NCBI GenBank assembly: GCA_947589055.1
Contig: CANPZL010000005.1
Location: forward strand, 1-64,000
Source: an uncultured Lachnospiraceae bacterium
Lineage (GTDB): Bacteria > Bacillota > Clostridia > Lachnospirales > Lachnospiraceae
Length of the DNA stretch: 64,000 nucleotides
Direction: 5' to 3'
Below, one piece after another: positions 27,181 to 36,274 of the stretch; the first letter of the stretch is position 1; every line of letters starts with the position of its first letter. Under the pieces are notes generated by a model. That model ran no database searches and was not told the DNA's origin. It saw only the letters and a list, made by a program, of their open reading frames with translations. The position numbers and the translations under genes are program-made.

Positions 27181-27221
27181 TTCCATCTATATAAAAGAAT
27201 AAATCCTAGGAATCTATTCCA

Positions 27222-27578
27222 TTACTTTTTCATCTTTGGTTGAAAGATCAAAGAAGCAAGATAAGAAAAAATCAAAGCTGCTGACGTCCCGACTGCCGCC
27301 ATTGTAAAGCCGCCTCGAAACAGCCCGATAAAACCATCTGTATCAACCGCTTCCCGGATTCCTTTCCACAGGTTATATCCGAAGCCAGTCAACGGAACAG
27401 ATGCTCCGCCGCCGGCGAACTTTAAGAATGGTTCATATATCCCTAATGCTCCTAACACCGCACCGATGCATACCAGCGTCACCATGACCCGTCCCGGCAG
27501 CATCTTTGTAGTATCCATTAGTATCTGTGCCAGAACACAGATTCCCCCGCCAATAAGAAATGCCCACACATAATTCAT
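27222..27578 (-). CDS. spoVAE: Stage V sporulation protein AE (SpoVAC/AE family)
   Basis: A 118-residue, four-segment membrane protein of the SpoVAC/SpoVAEb family, whose members form the channel that moves dipicolinic acid into the forespore and out at germination. The ATG at 27578 has GGGGGTG 6 bases ahead and starts 3 bases after the spoVAD stop. Confidence 0.88.
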   Translation of the reverse strand: MNYVWAFLIGGGICVLAQILMDTTKMLPGRVMVTLVCIGAVLGALGIYEPFLKFAGGGASVPLTGFGYNLWKGIREAVDTDGFIGLFRGGFTMAAVGTSAALIFSYLASLIFQPKMKK

Positions 27579-27580
27579 AC

Positions 27581-28597
27581 TTAACACCCCCGATTCTCTA
27601 TCATAACACCATGGGCAATACCCGGAACCGTCTGCCCTTCATTAAAGCTGACCGTAGAAAGCAGCGCACCAGTTGGCACGAATAATACCCGGTTCCATTC
27701 TCTGGTTTTCAGTTTGTCCATAATATATCCTGCTAATGTTACCGCCGAACAGGCACAGCCTGAACCGCCGCTATGCGTATCCTGTTCGCTGTTGTCAAAT
27801 ATTTCAATTCCACAATCCATATGCTGATCCAGGATGTCGTAACCGTTATCATTTAGAAGTTTTATCAGGATTCCTTTCCCTACTTTTCCCAGATCACCGG
27901 TGATGATCCGGTCATAATAATCCGGCTTGATATTAAAATCCTGTAGATTCTGATAAATGACAGAAGCCGCCGCCGGTGCCATAGCCGCCCCCATATTCAT
28001 AGAATCCCGAATTCCATAGTCCGTGATCACACCAGTCGTGATTCCGGAAATCACAATGTCTCCTGTTTCTTGTGACAATACAAAGGCACCACTTCCGGTA
28101 ACCGTCCAGGTAGCACTAAGGGGACGCTGATTTCCATATTCCAGGGGAAATCGAAACTGCTTTTCTGCGCTTCCAAAATGGCTGGAAGCAACGGCAAGCA
28201 CCTGCCTGGCATATCCTGCCGCAACTGTCATAGCTCCCAGAGACAGAGCTTCGCCGGCAGTCGAGCAGGCACCATACAGACCAAAAAGCGGAATATTCAT
28301 ATCCTTCAGGCCAAAGGTAGATGCAATTAGCTGTCCCAGCAAGTCTCCGGCAAAAATATATCGGATTTCCTCTTTTTTCAATCCGGATTTCTCGATTGCT
28401 TTCTGACAGGCCTGTCGAACCAGCTCACTTTCTCCTTCCTCCCAAGAATCTTTTCCCAATGTCGGGTCCTCTATGATACAATCAAAATAATCCTTCAGCG
28501 GGCCTTCTCCTTCTTTTTTTCCTACGATTGAAGCAGTACTTAAGATACATGGCGGATGTTCAAAGGCTATACTTTGTTTTCCTATTGCCTGCTGCAT
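27581..28597 (-). CDS. spoVAD: Stage V sporulation protein AD
   Basis: A 338-residue protein of thiolase-like fold, with the SpoVAD pattern GLYGACSTAGEALSLGA near residue 120 and HSGGSGCACSA near 285. SpoVAD binds dipicolinic acid and works with SpoVAC and SpoVAE. The start at 28597 follows GGAGGTG. The usual spoVAC is not present directly upstream; only a 217-base gap with a terminator lies there. This shows the organism can probably sporulate. Confidence 0.93.
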   Translation of the reverse strand: MQQAIGKQSIAFEHPPCILSTASIVGKKEGEGPLKDYFDCIIEDPTLGKDSWEEGESELVRQACQKAIEKSGLKKEEIRYIFAGDLLGQLIASTFGLKDMNIPLFGLYGACSTAGEALSLGAMTVAAGYARQVLAVASSHFGSAEKQFRFPLEYGNQRPLSATWTVTGSGAFVLSQETGDIVISGITTGVITDYGIRDSMNMGAAMAPAAASVIYQNLQDFNIKPDYYDRIITGDLGKVGKGILIKLLNDNGYDILDQHMDCGIEIFDNSEQDTHSGGSGCACSAVTLAGYIMDKLKTREWNRVLFVPTGALLSTVSFNEGQTVPGIAHGVMIENRGC

Positions 28598-28712
28598 ACG
28601 TTCACCTCCATAATCGGAATTCATTTTACAATTCAATATTTAGTATTCCGAAACTGAAGCATTCTATGTGAAATTTTCAAGGAATCTTCTGCCTTTATCT
28701 GGGATTTCTTCC

Positions 28713-28745
28713 AAATAAAAAAAGAACTTTCGTTCTTTTTTATTT
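28713..28745 (-). terminator. Terminator of the TauE-family permease gene
   Basis: An A/T-flanked stem with GAAC/GTTC at the tip, a TTTC loop, and runs of A and T on the two sides. It lies 70 bases past the permease stop and could work on both strands. Confidence 0.75.
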
Positions 28746-28814
28746 GACTTCATCTGCCATTTATTGCACTTTTACAATCCTTCGTTTCATTTGCCATACC
28801 GAATCCAATAGCGC

Positions 28815-29594
28815 TTATACAGGCAAAAACTTAATCACAAATGTTACTACACCCAGAACCGTAAGCAGAATACCAACCGTTCGATTTAGCTTTATTTCAT
28901 TACATTTATTGGCAAACCGGGCCGCCCAGATTGCACCGACCACCGTAAACACCATACAGACAACTAATGCTGTAAGATTAAAAGTGCCGCTCATGCTATA
29001 ATGGCTGACTGCTCCTGTAAGGGCGATCAGCGTCATGATCATCGTACTGGTTCCGACTGCGGTCTTTAAATCATATCCAAGCATAACGGTCAGTACAAAG
29101 AGCATCATAGCTCCACCGCCAGCTCCTGCAAAACCGCAGATAATGCCGATAATCACACCTGCGCCGATGGAAAACAACAACATGGTACTCTTTTTGTGAT
29201 GAATTTTATCGGTCTTTTCTTTCGTAATAGGACGAAACATAAACTTTAGACCCAGATAAACCGTTGCCAGCATGGAATAAATCCCGATTCCATCCGGTGA
29301 AATAACGGAAAACCGATAACCGGCATAGCTTCCTGCCACTGTAAAAACAAACGCAGGTCCCATGATCAAAAGTCCACGTTTTATATCAATATTCTTATTC
29401 CGGTAATATGTATATGCGGATAGGGCAGAGGCTAAAACGTCCGAGGACAAGGCAATCGCTACCGCATCATAGGAATCCATTCCACCTAAGGATACTAAGA
29501 TCGGAGTTATTACAACCGCTGCTGATAAACCCGCCAGTCCGGTAACAATTCCGGCGCCTAGACCTGCAATTATATACAAAAAAATAAAATACAT
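28815..29594 (-). CDS. TauE/SafE-family membrane permease
   Basis: A 259-residue polytopic membrane protein with about eight hydrophobic segments and the family glycine-rich motifs (GLGAGIVTGLAGLS near residue 11; ICGFAGAGGGAMM near 155). The family exports or imports sulfite, sulfonates or other organic anions. The substrate here is unknown. GAGGA precedes the ATG. Confidence 0.88.
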   Translation of the reverse strand: MYFIFLYIIAGLGAGIVTGLAGLSAAVVITPILVSLGGMDSYDAVAIALSSDVLASALSAYTYYRNKNIDIKRGLLIMGPAFVFTVAGSYAGYRFSVISPDGIGIYSMLATVYLGLKFMFRPITKEKTDKIHHKKSTMLLFSIGAGVIIGIICGFAGAGGGAMMLFVLTVMLGYDLKTAVGTSTMIMTLIALTGAVSHYSMSGTFNLTALVVCMVFTVVGAIWAARFANKCNEIKLNRTVGILLTVLGVVTFVIKFLPV

Positions 29595-29706
29595 GAAACT
29601 GTCCTCTTTTCAAACACTTCATGTATTTTATCACTTATAATTCCATTTTACCAGAGTTTTCATCATTTTCCCCGTTATTTCTGATTTTCTTAATAATATT
29701 TTAATA

Positions 29707-30474
29707 TTATCCTTTCGGTGCTTTTGAAGCTGCCGCCATCCATTCCGAAAAACAGTCCGCAATACAGTTTAGCAGCTGTGATGGTTCGATTGGCTTTGAG
29801 ATATATTTAAACAAACCTGTCATCCCTTCCCCCTGCCTGTCCGTCTTTCCTTCTGTCAATACAAGTATGGGAAACTCCTGCTTGGATTTGCCTACCAATG
29901 CCTCTGCTTCGGAGGCATCCTTTAAGGAAACCGAATCACTCCAGATAAGCAGGTCTGTAGAACGGGTTTTCAAATAGTCTATTGCAGATTCCGCAGAAGG
30001 AATGACCGCTACCTTATAATACGCTTTTAGATAAAGCTTTACTTTTTTCAAAAAATCAATGTCTGAATCCACAATAAGAATCGTTTTTTCTTCACTATCC
30101 AGCGATAATCCGGCGCATATCTCCCGTACCCGCTCCAGCAGGACATGACGTTCTACAGGCTTTGTGATATATCCGGCTGTTCCCATTGTTGCACACCGTT
30201 TTACGGTATCCATATCGGTTCTTCCGGTAAAGAAAATGACAGGGAGCTGTTTTCCTTCCGGACTTTTTCGTATCAATTCCAGCGTAGCAAACCCATTCAC
30301 TCCCGGCATTTCAATATCCAGCAGCAACAGATCAATCTTTATCTCCGTAACGATGTGAACTGCCTGCATACCTGACAAGGCTCCGATCACTTCGTAATGC
30401 TCTTCCTCCAGATAACGCTGTACGGTTTTCAGGCATACCATATCATCATCTACAACCAGAATCCGTTTTCCCAT
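29707..30474 (-). CDS. Double receiver-domain response regulator
   Basis: A 255-residue protein made of two receiver domains and no output domain. The first is canonical, with Asp9/Asp10/Asp11 and phospho-acceptor Asp53 in LLDIEMPG and the Lys in ITKP. In the second, the acceptor position reads LLIWSDSVS, so Asp is displaced and it is probably not phosphorylated normally. It follows the binding-protein and hybrid-kinase genes on the same strand and probably receives phosphate from that kinase. Confidence 0.88.
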   Translation of the reverse strand: MGKRILVVDDDMVCLKTVQRYLEEEHYEVIGALSGMQAVHIVTEIKIDLLLLDIEMPGVNGFATLELIRKSPEGKQLPVIFFTGRTDMDTVKRCATMGTAGYITKPVERHVLLERVREICAGLSLDSEEKTILIVDSDIDFLKKVKLYLKAYYKVAVIPSAESAIDYLKTRSTDLLIWSDSVSLKDASEAEALVGKSKQEFPILVLTEGKTDRQGEGMTGLFKYISKPIEPSQLLNCIADCFSEWMAAASKAPKG

Positions 30475-30527
30475 TCAACCACCCCATTTTTCATTTTACC
30501 TGTTTGACTGCTTACAGAACATACATT

Positions 30528-31841
30528 TCATGAACCGCCTGCCGCCTCGTTTGCCATATCCTCAAATTTTTCTACTGTTTCAGCAATGTTTTCTCCCGCT
30601 CCAATTTCCTGAAGCATATTCCACCACGCTGTCCGAGCATCCGCCCAGCCGGGTGTTATCTGATAATAATCTCCCATATATTGCCCAAAAAGTGAATATT
30701 CCGCCATCAACTCATCATTCGCATACAAATCCTTCATATCTCTTACCGGAAACTGCGTTGATGTCAAAACTGCCCGTGAATACTGGGCGTCATCGGTTGT
30801 CATAAATCTAATAAACGTCTTAGCTGCCTCTAGCTTTTCCACATCTCCATTATCAAAGATCCCAAAGCCCCAGATACCGCCTTGCAGACAGGGTTCACCA
30901 CTATCCGTAGGAAAGGTCATGGGAAGTATATCAAAATTCCGACTGGGATTTTCCATCGTCCGCTCTACCTCAATGGAAACATTCCAGCAAAATGTCATGG
31001 CAACCTCTCCGTTACAAAACCGATCAATACTATCCCCACCGGACATATCCGTCTGAAAATCAATTCCGTCTATATCATAAAGCAATTCTAATGCCTGTAT
31101 ATTTTCATCACTGTTAAACACATATGCAGTATGCTCTTTATTCGTAAAAGCACCTCCATAAAGATTTGTCACCAAAGCACGGGTTCCCTGATCTCCTCCC
31201 TGTCCGCCGCAGTATACATCTCCTATCTCCTCTTGGCCATACGCCTGCAAAGCTTCTACCGCATGGATAAAATCCTGTGTTGACCATGTACGATTTTCCT
31301 CGTCAATGTACTGCAAAGCCCCTGCCGCTTCAAACATATCCCGATTGATCGCCATACAGTGCGTAGTCATACTTACCGGGAAAATATAGTACTCACCATT
31401 ATGATACCGGCTCGCCGCTCTCACCGGTTCAAAAATCTGATCTGCCGTCTTGTCTTCCCACAGGTCTGATAAGTCCGCCATCAGTCCCCTGCTGCCCCAG
31501 TTTGCAACCAGACGTTCCGGCCCTTCCAAAATCAAATCCGGCTTCTGTCCGTTTTCAATGGCTGCTTCTACCTTGTCATCTCCCGTATCATAATCCAGAT
31601 ATTCTACTGACACATGATATTGAGGATATTGATTGTGAAACGCCGTTATCAAATCAGCCACCTTCGTTGGATTCGCCCAGCCTCCTACCGGATAGGTCCA
31701 TAAGGTAAGCTCTGTTTTTTCCTCTGTCCCGGTGGTATCTGATACAGGTGGTTGCGTGGTTACAGAAGGCTTGTTACTGTTACAGGCAGACAAGCTGATG
31801 CATAGCATAACAGCAAGCAGCAATACCATTATTTTTTTCAT
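30528..31841 (-). CDS. Extracellular solute-binding lipoprotein
   Basis: A 437-residue lipoprotein with a short signal sequence and lipobox LSAC (Cys20), then a family-1 sugar-binding fold. Blocks such as LTLWTYPVGGW, the FCNGEVAMTFCWN region and GGIWGFGIF near the C-terminal half fit ABC sugar-binding proteins. No transporter permease follows. It sits between a hybrid kinase and a receiver protein, so it may present ligand to the kinase sensor rather than to a transporter. The start at 31841 has AAAGGAG upstream. Confidence 0.88.
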   Translation of the reverse strand: MKKIMVLLLAVMLCISLSACNSNKPSVTTQPPVSDTTGTEEKTELTLWTYPVGGWANPTKVADLITAFHNQYPQYHVSVEYLDYDTGDDKVEAAIENGQKPDLILEGPERLVANWGSRGLMADLSDLWEDKTADQIFEPVRAASRYHNGEYYIFPVSMTTHCMAINRDMFEAAGALQYIDEENRTWSTQDFIHAVEALQAYGQEEIGDVYCGGQGGDQGTRALVTNLYGGAFTNKEHTAYVFNSDENIQALELLYDIDGIDFQTDMSGGDSIDRFCNGEVAMTFCWNVSIEVERTMENPSRNFDILPMTFPTDSGEPCLQGGIWGFGIFDNGDVEKLEAAKTFIRFMTTDDAQYSRAVLTSTQFPVRDMKDLYANDELMAEYSLFGQYMGDYYQITPGWADARTAWWNMLQEIGAGENIAETVEKFEDMANEAAGGS

Positions 31842-31868
31842 TGAATACTCCTTTCCATAAACAAGCAA

Positions 31869-34397
31869 TTACAAATATCGTTCCAACACCTTGGTTACCT
31901 CTTCCATATCAATAGGCTTAGCAACATGGGTATTCATCCCACAATCCAGACATTTTTTTACATCATCGGAAAAGGCATCCGCACTCATGGCAATAATCGG
32001 TATGGAAGCGGCATCCTCTCTTTCCAGACTTCGAATTGCTTCCGTGGCTTCATATCCATTCATAACCGGCATTCGGATGTCCATAATGATCGCCTGATAA
32101 TAACCGATAGGAGAACGTTGAAATTCTTCCAGACAAAGTTTTCCATCTTCTGCTCTCTGAATGTCCAGACCCAAAACAGAAAGCAGCTCTTTCGCAATCT
32201 CCCAGTTCAGATCATTATCCTCTGCTAATAGAATTCTCTTACCGCTAAAGTTTGTTTGCGGCTTTTTCTGCTTCGATTCCGCTTGTTCCCCTGACTCTGC
32301 AAATTGTACCAGATAATCATATAGATCTGAACGAAACAGCGGTTTTTGTATGAAACCGTCTATTCCGGCATCTTTTGCTTCTTCCTCGACTTCTTTCATA
32401 TTTTTAGCAGAAATCAGCAAAATCCGGAACTGTCTGTCATATCGTTTTCGCAGTTCTCTTGCAATTTCGATTCCGTCCATACCCGGCTGATTCCAATCCA
32501 GTAAAATAAAATCAAATTCTTCCTCTTCTAGCATGTGAAAGGCAGCGTCCGACTCCGTCGTCCAGCGGACATGTATTCCGAGGCTGTTCAATGTCGTTCC
32601 TGCGCTTTCGCACAGCTTTTGATCATCATCTACCAACAGAATCTTCCATTCCGGCAGCATCTGTCTGTGTTCTTCTTCCGATGCCTTTTTCAGATTTAAC
32701 GTAATGTGGAATTCCGTTCCCTGCCCCGGTTCACTTTCAACCGCTATCGTACCATTCATAGCATCTACGATATATTTCGTAATTGCCATACCCAAGCCGG
32801 AGCCTTCGGTTTTCTGCACTCTGGCGCTGTCCTCCCGTGAAAAGGATTCAAAAACCTTGTCCTTAAATTCCTTCGACATACCAATCCCGTTATCTTTTAC
32901 GATTATATGCACAGATACCTGATCGAATTGGGGAACCAGTTTTCCTTCATACATAGAAATCTGAATCTCTCCGCCTTCCGGCGTAAATTTTATAGCATTC
33001 CCTAACAGATTCAAAAGTACCTGATTTAACCGAATGCTGTCACAATATACATTTTCAACCGGCATATCATACATATATGCATCCAGCCGCTGTTGCTTTG
33101 CATGGATCTGCGGCTGAACGATATTCACAACTCCATGCATAATATCCTGAAGGGATAAAAGCTCCATGCTAAGGTTTAATTTCCCGCTCTCAATCTTAGA
33201 CATATCCAGTATATCATTGATCAAACCAAGCAGATGCTTACTGGATAATTCTATCTTTTTCAAACAATCTTGTACCTGCTGCTTATTATCAATATTAGCA
33301 GAAGCTATGGTAGTCATTCCCACGATACCATTCATCGGCGTCCTTATATCATGGCTCATATTGGAAAGAAACTCACTTTTTGCCCTGCTGGTCTCCTCTG
33401 CAATTTTCCGGGCTTCCTCCAGTTCCCGTACCTGTCTTCTGGTCAAAATAATATATCCTATAAAAATGATTATCAGAAATATTAAAATCAGCGTACAGCT
33501 TCCGATCGCAGTCTGATTCCATTGATGATTCAAGGTATCCACCGTTTCATCCAGCCTGCTGTAAGGCATAAACATAAACAAGTACCAATCTGAATATGGA
33601 AGCTTCGTACAGTACAGATACCGTCGTTGTCCATAAATCATAAAGGTATTGGAATAATCCCCATTCTCCTTCATTACCTCCTGCAAAGTCGTCAGATATT
33701 GCTCCGGTGTCAGCTCGCCTACATTTTCATAATCATTTCTTACCCGGTCAAAATAGTTGTCCTCATCTACGCTACTATCCTTGATAATAAAACTGCCATC
33801 CCGCCGGATGATGAAATGATAACTCGTTGTTTCTCCTGCTCCTAATGAGAGAGTTTCCCTGATATATTCCAGCGGCAGCGCTGCCACCAATGCTACGCTT
33901 TCCTCACCGTCCAACATAGGATATTTTGCCGGTATCCCCATCAGCACGACACGGTTACCTTCTGAATCCGTTCCGACTGAAAGCTTCTGTTCTCCACTGC
34001 TCAGAGAATATAAAAATGAATCCTTATCCTCTATCTCCAGCTGATTTCCATAAATCATTTCAAAACTGCCATCTTTACCATAAAACGCAAGATAGTCAAA
34101 GCCTCTTGCTCTTGCACTATAGCTCAGTTCTACACGCATAGACGGATTATCCGCCGCACTTTGCGGCGGAACGAAATCTACAAGTGCCGCAACCTGTGAC
34201 AGCCGCAGCTCCGTAGTGGTGCCAAAATGCAGTGCCACCTGTTTACACATTCCGGACATATAGATTTCCCCGATTTCTCCGATCGCTTTTTCACTTTTTC
34301 GATTCATTCTCACAGTCTGTATAATAAAAATCCCAACACACAGCACCGCAATCAACACGCAGCTAGTGATGATGAAACGAGTGATTCGATTCTTCAT
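31869..34397 (-). CDS. Hybrid sensor histidine kinase with two receiver domains
   Basis: An 842-residue membrane kinase. TM1 is at about 7-29, an extracellular Cache-like sensor at 30-295 and TM2 at 297-319. HisKA has H349 in SHDIRTP, then an HATPase domain with NAIKFTPEGG and DNGIGM and GSGLGM. REC1 has Asp634 (ILLDWNQPG) and REC2 has Asp773 (IMDIRMPVMNG). It ends with no DNA-binding domain. With the next two genes it forms a three-gene signalling set. Confidence 0.93.
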   Translation of the reverse strand: MKNRITRFIITSCVLIAVLCVGIFIIQTVRMNRKSEKAIGEIGEIYMSGMCKQVALHFGTTTELRLSQVAALVDFVPPQSAADNPSMRVELSYSARARGFDYLAFYGKDGSFEMIYGNQLEIEDKDSFLYSLSSGEQKLSVGTDSEGNRVVLMGIPAKYPMLDGEESVALVAALPLEYIRETLSLGAGETTSYHFIIRRDGSFIIKDSSVDEDNYFDRVRNDYENVGELTPEQYLTTLQEVMKENGDYSNTFMIYGQRRYLYCTKLPYSDWYLFMFMPYSRLDETVDTLNHQWNQTAIGSCTLILIFLIIIFIGYIILTRRQVRELEEARKIAEETSRAKSEFLSNMSHDIRTPMNGIVGMTTIASANIDNKQQVQDCLKKIELSSKHLLGLINDILDMSKIESGKLNLSMELLSLQDIMHGVVNIVQPQIHAKQQRLDAYMYDMPVENVYCDSIRLNQVLLNLLGNAIKFTPEGGEIQISMYEGKLVPQFDQVSVHIIVKDNGIGMSKEFKDKVFESFSREDSARVQKTEGSGLGMAITKYIVDAMNGTIAVESEPGQGTEFHITLNLKKASEEEHRQMLPEWKILLVDDDQKLCESAGTTLNSLGIHVRWTTESDAAFHMLEEEEFDFILLDWNQPGMDGIEIARELRKRYDRQFRILLISAKNMKEVEEEAKDAGIDGFIQKPLFRSDLYDYLVQFAESGEQAESKQKKPQTNFSGKRILLAEDNDLNWEIAKELLSVLGLDIQRAEDGKLCLEEFQRSPIGYYQAIIMDIRMPVMNGYEATEAIRSLEREDAASIPIIAMSADAFSDDVKKCLDCGMNTHVAKPIDMEEVTKVLERYL

Positions 34398-34631
34398 TTC
34401 TCTTTATCCTTCCAACACAAGAAAAATACAGCATTTCATATAAGAATATATAAAATAGTTTAACATATATACGGTAGTATAGCAAGTTTTCAGAGTATTC
34501 TTTCTTGCAAAACTCTGTCAAATCAAGTATCTTAACAGTATAACCGTAACTGTCATAGATAAATCTGCGATAGGGAATAGAAAAATAAAGCAATGCTCCC
34601 TATGAAGCTGCATGGAAGGATGTATACTACT

Positions 34632-35747
34632 ATGAAGCAAATTATATTCCATATACCGAAATACGAAGAAAATCAAATCTACGAAAAAATCTGTCAGGCA
34701 TTTGAACTCTTACAAGTCGAAAAGGACCTAAAACCAGATATGAAAGTCCTGTTAAAGCCTAATCTGATCATGGCACGGAAACCGGAATCTGCCGCTACCA
34801 CCCATCCCCTGATCGTAAGCTCGGTGGCACGCTGGCTGTCTCAACACGGAATCACACAGGTTTTGATTGCGGAAAGTCCCGGTGGGCCTTATACCGCCGA
34901 GCATCTGAAAACTGTCTATCAGGTATGCGGTATGCATGCGGCCGAGCCTTATGCCAAACTGAACATGGAGTTTGGATTTGAATCTGTCCCTACGCCTGAA
35001 GGTTTTGTAAATCATACCTTTAATCTTATAAAGCCAGTCATAGAGGCGGACTATATCATCAATCTGCCGAAACTGAAGACCCATGCCATGACCGGCTACT
35101 CAGGGGGGATCAAAAACCTGTTTGGAACGATTCCCGGTCTCCAGAAACCGCAGCTGCATTACCGGTTCCCGGATATTGAGGCATTCTCGAATATGCTGCT
35201 TGAACTTTCTTTGGTAGTGAAACCGCAGCTGACCGTAATCGACGGTATCTGTGCCATGGAAGGAAACGGGCCAACAGGCGGCACGCCGTATTCTTTAGGA
35301 CTTCTTCTGGCATCCCGTGATATGTATACGCAGGATTCTTTTGCAGCATCCATTATGGGACTTGATCCTATGTCCATCGTCATGCTGCGTCAGGCAAAGG
35401 AGCATGGGCTGATCCATCCGGAAGAATTAGAACCGATAGGCGATCCGATTCCGCAAGGACTAGTCCCCTTCCAAAGACCAGATACCTCCAATCTGGACTT
35501 TTCATCTAAGGTTCCGGGATTCTTACAGAAACCTTTTACAGCTATGATGAAACGAGTCCTGAAATCATATCCCAAGCTGGAACCGGAAAAATGTATTGGC
35601 TGTGGAAAATGTGCGGAAAGCTGTCCGGCAAATATTATAGAAATCCGAGATAAAAAAGCCAGATTCCGAAAAAAAGGCTGTATCTCCTGCTTCTGTTGTC
35701 AGGAAATGTGTCCTATGAAAGCAATCGCAGTAAAAAAAGCGATTTAA
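34632..35747 (+). CDS. DUF362 protein with two 4Fe-4S ferredoxin motifs
   Basis: A 371-residue protein. An N-terminal DUF362 domain (KPNLIMARKPESAATTHP, GGIKNLFGTIPG) is followed by two 4Fe-4S motifs: C321/C324/C327/C331 and C350/C353/C356/C360. The family is redox-linked but its reaction is not established. It is divergent from the histidine kinase. The ATG at 34632 is supported by an upstream GGAAGGAT. Confidence 0.88.
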   Translation: MKQIIFHIPKYEENQIYEKICQAFELLQVEKDLKPDMKVLLKPNLIMARKPESAATTHPLIVSSVARWLSQHGITQVLIAESPGGPYTAEHLKTVYQVCGMHAAEPYAKLNMEFGFESVPTPEGFVNHTFNLIKPVIEADYIINLPKLKTHAMTGYSGGIKNLFGTIPGLQKPQLHYRFPDIEAFSNMLLELSLVVKPQLTVIDGICAMEGNGPTGGTPYSLGLLLASRDMYTQDSFAASIMGLDPMSIVMLRQAKEHGLIHPEELEPIGDPIPQGLVPFQRPDTSNLDFSSKVPGFLQKPFTAMMKRVLKSYPKLEPEKCIGCGKCAESCPANIIEIRDKKARFRKKGCISCFCCQEMCPMKAIAVKKAI

Positions 35748-35809
35748 AGTTTTCAAATATCGGTGAAACTGCTATACTACAATATAGTAACGAAAGAAAG
35801 GATAAGACT

Positions 35810-36274
35810 ATGAATAAACAATGTCCGGTCTGCGGATACCCTTGCGAAGATACCGCCGCTTTTTGTCCCACCTGCGGTTTTATTTTTCCAAACCAAAAGC
35901 CGATAAATGCTGTTTCTCCTGGTTCGGGCCAGCATATACAGGTACAGCCAGCAAAGAAAAAAGACAAAACGCTTTGGATCGTTTTGGGAATCGTAGGCGG
36001 TGTTCTTCTATTGCTTTTTATTCTTTTTTTGATTATATTCTTCGTATTGTTAAATCGGTTGTCATCCAATCAGACATTGACTAATCCTGTTCATCCTGAT
36101 CTAACGATTTTTGAATCTGATAAGGATATGCAGGAATACTATTATGATGATTATGACCATGCCAGCTTTCAATCGGAGTCGTTTGTGGATACTACAACAG
36201 AAGAACCGACAACAACGGAAGAATCTGTTACGACGGAGGAACCAGCCGCATCGGAAGGAGCTGATCAATCATGA
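35810..36274 (+). CDS. Small zinc-ribbon membrane protein
   Basis: A 154-residue protein. The zinc ribbon has C5/C8 and C19/C22. One transmembrane segment (about 55-82) and a Thr/Glu-rich extracytoplasmic tail follow. GAAAGGAT precedes the start at 35810. The last 4 bases overlap the start of the secreted-protease-like gene, so the two are made together and probably work together. Function is unknown. Confidence 0.8.
   Translation: MNKQCPVCGYPCEDTAAFCPTCGFIFPNQKPINAVSPGSGQHIQVQPAKKKDKTLWIVLGIVGGVLLLLFILFLIIFFVLLNRLSSNQTLTNPVHPDLTIFESDKDMQEYYYDDYDHASFQSESFVDTTTEEPTTTEESVTTEEPAASEGADQS

Noticed and set aside
35100..35110. G6 run in the DUF362 gene as another phase-variable site
   Set aside because: Six bases is too short and the surrounding gene is of normal base composition.
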